Positions 1 to 10,959 of a DNA stretch of 64,000 bases are shown here, piece after piece; position 1 is the first letter of the stretch, and the number at the start of each line of letters is the position of its first letter. Location of the stretch: the NCBI GenBank assembly GCA_949316495.1, contig OX439010.1:20651766-20715765 (forward strand). The letters are read 5' to 3'. The notes under the pieces were generated by a model. It searched no databases, was not told the origin of the DNA, and saw nothing but the letters and a program-made list of their open reading frames with translations. The stretch is from Amphiduros pacificus. Its lineage: Eukaryota > Annelida > Polychaeta > Phyllodocida > Hesionidae. A program made the translations under genes and the position numbers.

Positions 1-253
1 GAGAGGTGGTTAATAAGTAAATTTGAAATGTGGACTCACAAAGCGGTTGGATATATTAAATTTACAAACAGATTCAATTTTGTTCCACATTGTGCATAAT
101 TATATGTCTTTTGGTAGTGAATTCTCATACATTGAAAAGCAATCAACACAATATTTCCTATGGGTTTTGTGTCCATTGCATGCATGTATGCATTTCCATG
201 ATTTCCATAATGGATACTTTTACATGTTGGTATGTAATTTACAATATAAAAGA

Positions 254-292
<39 letters not shown>

Positions 293-1608
293 TCTCCAAA
301 ATTTTGAAATATGCTGTTTAGTTTTACTCACATATATATCATTGCGCTGATTTCTATGTAGGCAAAGGTATCCTTTCGATTGCAAAAAAAAAAAAAATGC
401 ACAATTAATTTATTTTACTTTACATATATTATTGTTTATATGTGTGATGATTGATGTATTATTGCATTTCAGAACGGCATATTTCAAAAGCATTGACCTA
501 TTATCTGTTGATCATTGCGTATTACTTCAACTTTGGCACCTTGCTCTTTTGTTTTTGTGATAAGAATACCAATCCTGTGATTAAGGCCACGATAAGGAGG
601 ATTCACACTTACCTCATATCATCTCTGAGTGTCCTTATCATCATAACAAGAGATTGACCCCATATTCCACAACTTGATCATTTTTTTTTTGCTTCCTCTC
701 AATTTACAGATGATACACCGTGGTCCAAGCAATTTATAGCATTCCTCGATGACGTGGTGGATCCTTTAATCCATTTTCACTATCTTCTTAATATACTCAT
801 TTCTCTAATTGGAAGTCTCTAGTTGGAGGCACAATTTCATAGTAGATATCCCGCTAATTGACACAGTTCTCCCTGATCAAAAGAGTATCATAATGTTACT
901 CATTTTAGGCGGTTAACATTGACTTGTTGTGCATGTTCTGTTCCAAGAGCGAGATTATAAGATATGTACCAAAGCACTTTGCCAATGTTTGCTTATGCAC
1001 AGCTCATTTTGGCATTGCAACTGTATAGCATGATCTATAGTTTGTTTGTTTAGCTTTCAAACTGATATATGGAGTGTGGGTGACTCTCTTTTACTACACC
1101 CAGTTTACCCTTCACAAATATCTGCGAATATAAATGTTCTTAAAAAAAAGCTTTGCCAAATTGATATAAAAAAAATAAAGAAGCAAAGCTGATATAGTGA
1201 CCATTTTCATTCCGATTATCAAACTTACACGACCTTCTGGAATACACGGGGAGGATATTGAACTGGGATTTGAGAGTGGCGCGCAATTCCTCTGACCAAT
1301 GTAAATATAAATTGTCAAGTGCTTTGATTCAGTCCATGTTGGACCTTCTTAGGCTTGTCTTGTGGTCAGCTCAGCGATCAGTTCCTCTTATGCTCTCAAA
1401 TTGCAAAGGGCATTACATGGACTTAATTCTCCGTGTCCTGTTTTAGGTTTGGATATTAAAATAATAGCCCAGCGTTCCCTGTCTAATTTATTTCTCTTAT
1501 ACCATATCCCAGGTGTATTCTGGACCAGGCCCTGACACAAACTGTCATTATTCCTTGACACACGTGTCCCATTCTACACTCAGGCGGTCCTTATTCTCTG
1601 ATATATAC
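1..1608. other. No gene recognised; AT-rich DNA with a short (TA)n tract
   Basis: I find no convincing coding region here. The open frames are short, AT-rich and without family resemblance. A (TA)n run lies at about 254-289. Confidence 0.5.
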
Positions 1609-1917
<309 letters not shown>

Positions 1918-1985
1918 ATATTTGTATAGCGCATAGCTTGCTCGTAGCGCTATAAATAAACACACAAATACCCAGATACCCAAAT
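1918..1985 (-). mobile_element. Retroposon 3' tail, minus strand (probable)
   Basis: Read on the minus strand, the sequence GCGCTATACAAATA runs straight into ATT repeats. This matches the ends of the plus-strand LINE copies at 2236-2672, 5050-5488 and 12162-13385, which also close with an AGCGCTATA-like stretch and (ATT)n. Only the tail is recognisable. The long microsatellite at 1609-1917 is then its expanded tail. The family is inferred from the tail alone. Confidence 0.45.
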
Positions 1986-2235
1986 GAAACAATCCCCAGG
2001 CTTTCCAGACTGCCCTTAACCCATACAATACAGACTGTCCATTCAAAACAGACTTTATCAAGCCAAGCAGACTGTTCTTAACACTTGGCACAACATACTG
2101 CCCTTAACCCATGTAATACAGTTTACCCTTTCAAACGTACTACCCTTAATCTTTGCAAAACAGACTGCCCTTAATAATTGGCACACTGATTGTCCTTATT
2201 CCATGACTCAATGTATCCTGACATTCAGACTGTAG
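1986..2235. repeat. Degenerate left part of a 49-bp minisatellite
   Basis: Irregular repeats of the type 'cagactgcccttaaccc' have the same core as the regular 49-bp array that resumes at 2673. The LINE end at 2236-2672 separates the two parts. Confidence 0.6.
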
Positions 2236-2672
2236 TAGGAAAGATCGGGAAGTTTGACCATATATCAGGAAAACTAAAAGAGATACACTGGCTTCCTATA
2301 CATGCTAGAATTGAATTTAGGTTACTACTCACCACTTAGAAGGCACTAAATGGTAAGGCGCCCCCTTACATACGTGACCTCCTACATGTGAAACAAAGGG
2401 AAAGATGCCTAAGATCGAATAATGGCACTTACCTCTGTGTTCCCAGAACCCGCCTTAAAATAGTGGGTGAGAGGGCATTCTCCTCCATTGGTCCTAGACA
2501 ATGGAATGACCTTCCCACTGACCTCAGAAAGTGCAACTCTGCTGACCTCTTTAAGAGTAAGCTGAAAACGCATCTTTTCAGAACACATGTTCTGACGACA
2601 GCGCTATGAACAGTTCCAACTGGTATCAGCGCTATATAAATTTTATTATTATATTATTATTATTATGCCCGG
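2236..2672 (+). mobile_element. 5'-truncated CR1/L2-like LINE, 3' end
   Basis: The translation gives the C-terminal tail typical of CR1/L2-group non-LTR retrotransposons. It contains HWLPIHARIEF, KALNGKAPPYIRDLL, RAFSSIGPRQWNDLP and LFKSKLKTHLFRTHV, and is followed by AGCGCTATATAAA and an ATT-rich tail. An in-frame stop near 2338 and the lack of a reverse transcriptase show a dead, heavily 5'-truncated copy. It sits inside the 49-bp minisatellite. Two relatives lie at 5050-5488 and 12162-13385. Confidence 0.8.
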
Positions 2673-3634
2673 TGCAAAGATTTTCCTTATTCCCTGACAT
2701 TCAGACTGCCCTCATCCCTGATGCAAATATTGTCATTATCACCTGACATTCAGACTGCCCTAATCAACGTGGCAAATATTGTCCTTATCCCTTGACATTC
2801 AGACTGCCCTCATCTCCGGTGCAAATATTGTCCTTATCACCTGACATTCAGACTGTCCTTATCCCTGGTGCAAATATTGTCCTTATCCCTTGACATTCAG
2901 ACTACCCTCATCTCTGATACACAGACTGTTCTTATCCGTCGAAAATTCAGACTGCCCTCATCCTCGGTGCAAACATTGTCCTCATCTCCTGACGTTCAGA
3001 CTGCCCTCATCCCCGGTGCAAACATTGTCCTCATCTCCTGACATTCAGACTGCCCTCATCCTCGGTGCAAACATTGTCCTCATCTCCTGACGTTCAGACT
3101 GCCCTCATCCCCGGTGCAAAGATTGTCCTCATCTCCTGACATTCAGACTGCCCTCATCCCCGGTGCAAACATTGTCCTCATCTCCTGACATTCAGACTGC
3201 CCTCATCCCAGGTGCAAATATTGTCCTCATCTCCTGACGTTCAGACTGCCCTCATCCCCGGTGCAAAGATTGTCCTCATCTCCTGACATTCAGACTGCCC
3301 TCATCCCCGGTGCAAACAGTGTCCTCATCTCCTGACATTCAGACTGCCCTCATCCTCGGTGCAAACATTGTCCTCATCTCCTGACATTCAGACTGCCCTC
3401 ATCCCTGGTGCAAAGATTGTCCTCATCTCCTGACATTCAGACTGCCCTCATCCCCGGTGCAAATATTGTCCTCATCTCCTGACATTCAGACTGCCCTTAT
3501 CCCTGGTACAAATATTATCCTTATCCCCTGACATTCAGACTGCCCTCATCCACATGGCAAATATTGTCCTTATCCCGACATTCAGACTGCCCTCATCCCT
3601 GGTGCAAAGGTTGTCATTATCCCATGACACTGTG
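2673..3634. repeat. 49-bp minisatellite, about 19 units
   Basis: The unit is 'cagactgccctcatccc' plus 'cggtgcaaacattgtc' plus 'ctcatctcctgacatt'. I measured spacings of 49 bp at 2948, 2997 and 3046. The array is regular from about 2930 to 3500 and degenerates at both ends. One short frame is open (2890-3090) but has no gene character. Confidence 0.9.
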
Positions 3635-4664
3635 AAAACATTCTACCAAGTGGCTATGGGGAGTATGCACTGGGTATGACCAGACAATGACAGGCAAAAG
3701 TTTAAACAGTTAACGATGGCAAGATACCAAGCTGAATTGACAAATGCAACAACTGACAAGATTAAATGCTGTCCTAATGTAGATGTAGTTTACAAATAGG
3801 CAAACAAAAAGAAAAACATTAAAGCATTCATGAAATGAGGTTTTCAAGCACATTTTCCTTGCATAATATATATGTTTATACCCTAAACTTTGCAATCAAA
3901 AGTTATTACCCATCATATTTCCCCTACATATAATTCTGTGCAATTTGAAAATGGACGAGTCATCTGCCAATATCCAAATCATCCATTGGACACTTAGTAA
4001 ACAAACTTTTAGCTGTTTGATTTTGTGTAAACACCTGCCCAGTAAAGCCTTTCTAACAGTGGGGCACCCTATATTGGGACAATGGAGTGATTTGGCTTAC
4101 AGAACCCTGTTGGTCCATTAATGTTTGTCCAATTGTACAGGCCTAACACCCTGACAGACCACAATAGAGGTCATATGATTGTATACATGTGGCCACCTGG
4201 AGGTCAAAAGAGTACAGGCAGTATTTGGCACTTTCACCAAAGCACAATAAACATGGTCAGTGTATTTAGGTTGATTTTAATGAGATAGCTTAATTGTATC
4301 ACAGTGTCATGACCAAACATCATTAAAGCATACCCCAAACCTCTGTAAAATTACCTGTGACCTCTGTGGTTTCATGAATGCTTTAAAAATCAGCTTTCCC
4401 TTTGCTCATTTTGTAGATTTGGTAAAATGTGACTTTCTCTAGTGTGACACTGAAATGATCTGAGATGAGTTATGAATATGTCTGATGCAATGTTTATGGG
4501 ATACTTCCAATTGTTTTGTCACAAAGCCTGTGTCTCGCAGAGATTTGGATAGAAACCTGTAAAATTCACCACTGCTAAATTGTGCAGTCTCGCTTTTGAC
4601 TCAATATGTAGCCCTCTGGTGGAATTATATTTGAGATAATACACTGTTACTTGAATGTCTTATA
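3635..4664. repeat. Dispersed repeat copy A (about 3840-4395) in gene-free DNA
   Basis: About 550 bp resembles three other places in the window: 10503-10735, 20635-21000, and the reverse strand at 54060-54480. Shared words include 'cctgacagaccacaata', 'gtggccacctgg', 'cccatcatatttcccc' and 'ttccttgcataata'. There is no coding potential and the ends were not resolved. I see no gene in the rest of this stretch. Confidence 0.55.
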
Positions 4665-4686
4665 TTGAGGTGTAAGCCGCGATATC

Positions 4687-5049
4687 TGGCATTCATGAGG
4701 GAGTGTCAATGTACCTTACTGACATTCATGAGGGAGTGTCAATGTACCTTACTGACATTCATGAGGGAGTGTCAATGTACCTTACTGATATTCAGGAGGG
4801 AGTGTCAATGTACCTTACTGACATTCATGAGGGAGTGTCAATGTACCTTACTGACATTCAGGAGGGAGTGTCAATGTACCTTACTAGCATTCATGAGGGA
4901 GTGTCAATGTACCTTACTGGCATTCATGAGGGAGTGTCAATGTATCTTACTGGCATTCATGAGGGAGTGTCAATGTACCTTACTAGCATTCATGAGGGAG
5001 TGTCAATGTACCTTACTGACATTCATGAGGGAGTGTCAATGCACCTTAC
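4687..5049 (+). repeat. 33-bp minisatellite (11 units) inside a LINE end
   Basis: The unit 'gacattcatgagggagtg' plus 'tcaatgtaccttact' repeats every 33 bp. Being a multiple of three, it stays open in two plus-strand frames. The frame from 4703 runs on without a stop into the LINE C-terminal domain to 5284. The encoded unit (SMYLTDIHEGV) resembles the LINE's own segment at the array border (MHLTDLLEVK, and PYIRDLLHVK in the copy at 2236). The array therefore probably arose by amplifying LINE sequence. Confidence 0.85.
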
Positions 5050-5488
<439 letters not shown>

Positions 5489-5559
5489 AAGTGAACCGAC
5501 AATAATATGAAAAACAGGACACTATTATTTTCCTATTATACACCTTGTTAAAAATTGGA

Positions 5560-5970
5560 GAAAGATAATTCAGTGAAACTGTCTTGTCATTGCGAGCAAG
5601 GTAAATAAATCCAGTTGCATGAAGCTATCAAACAGAGCATTTATCGTCAATAATTGGAGTACATGTACATTTCTTTCCACTGAATATCGTATATTCAAAT
5701 GACCACATTTTCGTCAATTACTAGAGTAGAAATATGATTTAGCATGCTCTGAAACCGTAATGACTTTGCAAGCAAGGTAAACACAGTTGCGTGAGGCTAT
5801 GAGATGCACATTTCTTTCCACTGAGCATCGTATATATGAAAGACCACAGTTTCGTCAATAATTGCAGTAGAAAGATGATTTAACCTGGAATGAAGTCCTC
5901 TTGACATTGCGAGCAGGGTAAACACAGTTACGTGAGACTACGAGATGCACATTTTTTTCCACTGAATATC
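5560..5970. repeat. About 140-bp tandem repeat, left part (host of the foldback insertion)
   Basis: Units carry 'ctgaatatcgtatat', 'gaccacagtttcgtcaat' and 'cgagcaaggtaaacacag', with spacing of about 139-141 bp (5683, 5822, 5963). The last unit is cut at 5970 by the foldback element and continues at 9653-9725. The intact neighbouring units serve as a natural empty-site reference. Confidence 0.75.
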
Positions 5971-6214
5971 ATGTCCGTGAAGCTCGTCCCACATTCACTT
6001 TCGTCCCATATTCGTCCCACATTCGTCCCACATTCGTCCCATATTCGGTTTGTCAATTTTTGGCCCGTATACCCATCAGACTATAACAGGAAGGTCAAGA
6101 TCTTTCTGGGGGGACCCCTTTAAAGGTCAGAGGCCTTTAAAAAGGTCAGGGCCATTTTACCCTGACAAACATATAAAATATAAGCGCGAAAAGACAGAGA
6201 AGACTAAAGTGACG

Positions 6215-7950
6215 AGATGCCGATTTTCGCCGTTAAATTCCCCCCTTTTTTCAATTGGAATATTAAGCTAGGGGGGTCTATGATTTTTTTTAACCAAAAC
6301 CATTTTGGTGCGAGACTGGTTTTGATATGCTAGAGACCCGTAAATCGGAGAAAACCTGGAATTTTACCCATTTTTTTGTGTTTGGGTACCCGGATGCCGA
6401 TTTTCGCCGTTAAATTCCCCCTTTTTTTCAATTGGAATATTAAGCTAGGGGGGTCTATGATTTTTCTGAACCAAAACCATTTTGGTGCGAGACCGGTTTT
6501 AATATGCTAGAGACCCGTAAATCGGGGAAAAACGGTGCACTTCATAAAAAAAATTTATGTTCAAGTACCTGGATGCCGATTTTCGCCGTTAAATTCCCCC
6601 CTTTTTTCAATTGGAATATTAAGCTAGGGGGGTCTATGATTTTTTTTAACCAAAACCATTTTGGTGCGAGACCGGTTTTGATATGCTAGAGACCCGTAAA
6701 TCGGAGAAAACCTGGAATTTTACCCATTTTTTTGTGTTTGGGTACCCGGATGCCGATTTTCGCCGTTAAATTCCCCCCTTTTTTCAATTGGAATATTAAG
6801 CTAGGGGGGTCTATGATTTTTCTGAACCAAAACCATTTTGGTGCGAGACCGGTTTTAATATGCTAGAGACCCGTAAATCAGGGAAAAACGGTGCACTTCA
6901 TAAAAAATAATTATGTTCAAGTACCTGGATGCCGATTTTCGCCGTTAAATTCCCCCCTTTTTTCAATTGGAATATTAAGCTAGGGGGGTCTATGATTTTT
7001 CTGAACCAAAACCATTTTGGTGCGAGACCGGTTTTGGTATGCTAGAGACCCGTAAATCGGAGAATACCTGGAATTTTACCCATTTTTTTGTGTTTGGGTA
7101 CTCGGATGCCGATTTTCGCCGTTAAATTCCCCCCTTTTTTCAATTGGAATATTAAGCTAGGGGGGTCTCTGATTTTTTTTAACCAAAACCATTTTGGTGC
7201 AAGACCGGTTTTGATATGCTAGAGACCCGTAAATCGGAGAAAACCTGGAATTTTACCCATTTTTTTGTGTTTGGGTACCAGGATGCCGATTTTCGCCGTT
7301 AAATTCCCCCCTTTTTTCAATTGGAATATTAAGCTAGGGGGGTCTATGATTTTTCTGAACCAAAACCATTTTGGTGCGAGACCGGTTTTAATATGCTAGA
7401 GACCCGTAAATCGGAGAAAACTTGGAATTTTACCAATTTTTTGTGTTTGGATACCCGGATGCCGATTTTCGCCGTTAAATTCCCCCCTTTTTTCAACTGG
7501 AATATTAAGCTAGGGGGGTCTATGATTTTTCTGAACCAAAACCATTTTGGTGCGAGACCGGTTTTAATATGCTAGAGACCCGTAAATCGGGGAAAAACGA
7601 TGCACTTCATTAAAAAAATTTATGTTCAAGAACTTGGATGCCGATTTTTGCCGTTAAATTCCCCCCTTTTTTCAATTGGAATATTAAGCTAGGGGGGTCT
7701 ATGATTTTTTTTAACCAAAACCATTTTGGTGCGAGACCGGTTTTGATATGCTAGAGACCCGTAAATCGGAGAAAACCTGGAATTTTACCCATTTTTTGGT
7801 GTTTGGGTACCCGGATGCCGATTTTCGCCGTTAAATTCCCCCCTTTTTTCAATTGGAATATTAAGCTAGGGGGGTCTATGAGTTTTCTGAACCAAAACCA
7901 TTTTGGTGCGAGACCAGTTTTGATGTGCTAGAGACCCGCAAAACGGAGAA
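6215..7950 (+). repeat. About 177-bp tandem units, left arm of the foldback element
   Basis: Ten units begin at 'gatgccgattttcgcc', spaced 176-179 bp. Two unit variants occur on this arm: one with 'ttttgtgtttgggtacc' and one with 'cgg/atgcacttcat' plus 'tatgttcaag'. The two types are interspersed. Confidence 0.85.
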
Positions 7951-7952
7951 AA

Positions 7953-9374
7953 CGGCATCCGGGTACCCAAACACAAAAAAATGGGTAAAATTCCAAGTTT
8001 TCTCCGATTTACGAGTCTCTAGCATATTAAAACCGGTCTCGCACCAAAATGGTTTTGGTTTAAAAAAATCATAGACCCCCTAGCTTAATATTCCAATTGA
8101 AAAAAGGGGGGAATTTAACGGCAAAAATCGGCATCCGGGTACCCAAACACAAAAAATTGGGTAAAATTCTAAGTTTTCTCCGATTTACGGGTCTCTAGCA
8201 TATCAAAACCGGTCTCGCACCAAAATGGTTTTGGTTAAAAAAAATCATAGACCCCCCTAGCTTAATATTCCAATTGAAAAAAGGGGTGAATTTAACGGCG
8301 AAAATCGGCATCCGGGTACCCAAACACAAAAAAATGGGTAAAATTCCAGGTTTTCTCCGATTTACGGGTCTCTAGCATACCAAAACCGGTCTCGCACCAA
8401 AATGGTTTTGGTTCAGAAAAATCATAGACCCCCTAGCTTAATATTCCAATTGAAAAAAGGGGGGAATTTAATGGCGAAAATCGGCATCTGGGTACCCAAA
8501 CACAAAAAAATGGGTAAAATTCCACGTTTTCCCTGATTTACGGGTCTCTAGCATATTAAAACCGGTCTCGCACCAAAATGGTTTTGGTTCAGAAAAATCA
8601 TAGACCCCCCTAGCTTAATATTCCAATTGAAAAAAGGGGGGAATTTAACGGCGAAAATCGGCATCCGGGTACCCAAACACAAAAAAATGGGTAAAATTCC
8701 AGGTTTTCTCCGATTTACGGGTCTCTAGCATATCAAAACCGGTCTCGCACCAAAATGGTTTTGGTTAAAAAAAATAATAGACCCCCCTAGCTTAATATTC
8801 CAATTGAAAAAGGGGGGGAATTTAACGGCGAAAATCGGCATCTGGGTACCCAAACACAAAAAATGGGTAAAATTCCAGGTTTTCTCCGATTTACGGGTGT
8901 CTAGCATATCAAAACCAGTCTCGCACCAAAATGGTTTTGGTTCAGAAAAATCATAGACCCCCCTAGCTTAATATTCCAATTGAAAAAAGGGGGGAATTTA
9001 ACGGCGAAAATCGGCATCCAGGTACTTGAACATAAATTTTTTTTATGAAGTGCACCGTTTTTCCCCGATTTACGGGTCTCTAGCATATTAAAACCGGTCT
9101 CGCACCAAAATGGTTTTGGTTCAGAAAAATCATAGACCCCCCTAGCTTAATATTCCAATTGAAAAAAGGGGGGAATTTAACGGCGAAAATCGGCATCCGG
9201 GTACCCAAACACAAAAAAATGGGTAAAATTCCAGGTTTTCTCCGATTTACGGGTCTCTAGCATATCAAAACCGGTCTCGCACCAAAATGGTTTTGGTTAA
9301 AAAAAATCATAGACCCCCCTAGCTTAATATTCCAATTGAAAAAAGGGGGGAATTTAACGGCGAAAATCGGCATC
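7953..9374 (-). repeat. About 177-bp tandem units, right (inverted) arm
   Basis: The left-arm units appear in reverse complement, with 'cggcatc' at 7953, 8129, 8306, 8482, 8659, 8836, 9012, 9191 and 9368. The junction with the left arm near 7945-7955 has almost no spacer. Intact DNA could therefore form a hairpin of well over 1 kb. Confidence 0.85.
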
Positions 9375-9652
9375 TCGTCACTTTAGTCTTCTCTGTCTTT
9401 TCGCGCTTATATTTTATATGTTTGTCAGGGTAAAAGGGCCCTGACCTTTTTAAAGGCCTCTGACCTTTAAAGGGGTCCCCCCAGAAAGATCTTGACCTTC
9501 CTGTTATAGTCTGATGGGTATACGGGCCAAAAATTGACAAACCGAATATGGGACGAATGTGGGACGAATGTGGGACGAATGTGGGACGAATGTGGGACGA
9601 ATGTGGGACGAATATGGGACGAAAGTGAATGTGGGACGAGCTTCACGGACAT

Positions 9653-9725
9653 CTGAATATCGTATATACAAATGACCACAGTTTCGTCAATAATTCATGA
9701 CAATTGGAGGAGAAAGATGATTTGT
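9653..9725. repeat. About 140-bp tandem repeat, right remnant
   Basis: This continues the unit interrupted at 5970. It starts with the second copy of the 9-bp duplication and runs on as 'gtatatacaaatgacc' and 'agtttcgtcaataatt'. Confidence 0.7.
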
Positions 9726-9910
9726 GTTCAAAATGGTTATAAATTTGTCACATGTACACTTTCACATGTACACAGAGATCCGGCTGGCTGACCGTGGGGG
9801 TTACTATCATAGAACTAAAAAAAACAGTATATCATTTTCTTATTGCATCACCCCATAGTCAGGGTATCTTTTTTAACTTTGTATCATCCCTAAATCCGGA
9901 TATCAGCCAT

Positions 9911-10213
9911 GGGCTGTGGCGCAGTTGGTTAGAGCACCAGCTTATAAGCAGCAGTTCCTCTGCGGTTCGAACCCCGGCCGTGCTGAGATTGAACTCATGA
10001 TACAATTTCCCATATGAGCTGAGGCCCATGCGAAAAGGGTTAACCCGTTGTCCTTGTAAATCTGTGACCGGGTGGGTTGTCATGTCAAGGACCTGCAACA
10101 TGACAATTCAGTGAGGCAGCACTATATCTGCTACAAGTCGGTCTCATCATGAAATGACTGAAATAATGTTGAAAGTGATGTAAAACCCCAAACAAACAAA
10201 CAAACAAATAAAT
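9911..10213 (+). mobile_element. tRNA-derived SINE, copy 1
   Basis: The tRNA-like head has an A-box-like TGGCGCAGTTGG and a B box GGTTCGAACC. A body shared with the copy at 29095 follows ('gtcatgtcaaggacctg', 'gtgaggcagcactatatctg', 'tgactgaaata'). It ends in an (AAAC)n/(AAAT)n tail. Relative to copy 2 it lacks about 19 bp between the anticodon-like region and the B box. It is not a functional tRNA. The family's central domain was not assigned. Confidence 0.85.
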
Positions 10214-10352
10214 CAGGACATCAATATTTAAGTCAGTCATAATTCATGGAGATAGAATATTTCCCTAAATCAGGTTCTGGCTTTTTCAATTCCATCCCAA
10301 CCTCCAAAGGTTAAAATTATGAGAGCATTCCCCTAGGTGTTCACACTATGGC

Positions 10353-10445
10353 TCTCTTCATCTCTGTTCGCTTAGTATAACAGTCTGTGATAACAGAACC
10401 TTCATTATAACATAAATTTCGTACAGGTCTAAGACCTTTATACAA
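10353..10445. repeat. Dispersed repeat (also at 44280-44368)
   Basis: It shares 'aacagtctgt', 'ttcattataacataaattt', 'tacaggt' and 'aagacctttatacaa' with 44280-44368, on the same strand. No coding potential or clear ends were seen. It is probably part of an old interspersed repeat. Confidence 0.55.
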
Positions 10446-10502
10446 AAAAGGGGTACACATCACCAGCTATTATCACAAAATAATAGAACAGTTCAAATAT
10501 CC

Positions 10503-10735
10503 ATCACACCCTGACAGACCACAATAGGGGTCACATGAGCGTATGGATGTGGCCACCTGGTGGTAAAATGAATACAAGCAATACTTGGCACTCTAAGCAA
10601 AGCACAAAATAGGTTGAATTTAGTGAGATAGTGAAATGCATCACAGATTCATGGCCACATACCATTTAAGCATAACCAAAGCCTACAAAATAACTATGTC
10701 CTCTGTAGGTTCATGAATGTTTAAGTATCACCCAA
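10503..10735. repeat. Dispersed repeat copy B
   Basis: Homologous to 4150-4380, with the shared words 'accctgacagaccacaata', 'gtggccacctgg', 'atacttggcact' and 'ggttcatgaatg'. It is shorter than copy A. Nothing else is recognisable up to the DIRS-like fossil. Confidence 0.6.
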
Positions 10736-10959
10736 CAAGATCACCAACCAAAATGATGAATTTATTTCTCATCAGAATACAAAAAGACTTTGGGAACCAC
10801 CCCCCACACATAGTTCACCCAGAAACATTACTGGGGAATGCTTTGATAACTTCATATCAGTCGTCAAATTTCATCTGCTAACAGCAAGTCTCTGTAACAT
10901 ACTGCCACAACACAACATCACCGGCAAACATAAAAAAATACATAATATGAATTGCTCCA

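Larger units (their letters stand above)
5971..9652. mobile_element. 3.7 kb foldback DNA transposon, non-autonomous
   Basis: The two ends are inverted copies starting ATGTCCGTGAAGCTCGTCCC. They are flanked by a perfect 9-bp target duplication CTGAATATC at 5962-5970 and 9653-9661. The left arm runs to about 7950, and the right arm repeats it in reverse complement. Each arm has an outer segment with short 11-bp repeats (gggacgaatgt type), then about 177-bp tandem units: 10 starts on the left (6215 to 7813) and 9 on the right (7953 to 9368). No transposase is present; the 60-73 residue frames are repeat artefacts. A 9-bp duplication with long internally repeated inverted arms fits Foldback/Mutator-like elements. 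The superfamily is inferred. Confidence 0.85.

Noticed and set aside
451-657. 68-codon frame near the left edge as a last exon
   Set aside because: It follows a 'tgcatttcag'-like acceptor but has no recognisable domain and AT-driven composition.
6504-9086. Repeated 60-73 residue frames (MLETRKSGKN-type)
   Set aside because: They are copies of the foldback element's 177-bp unit, with no transposase features.
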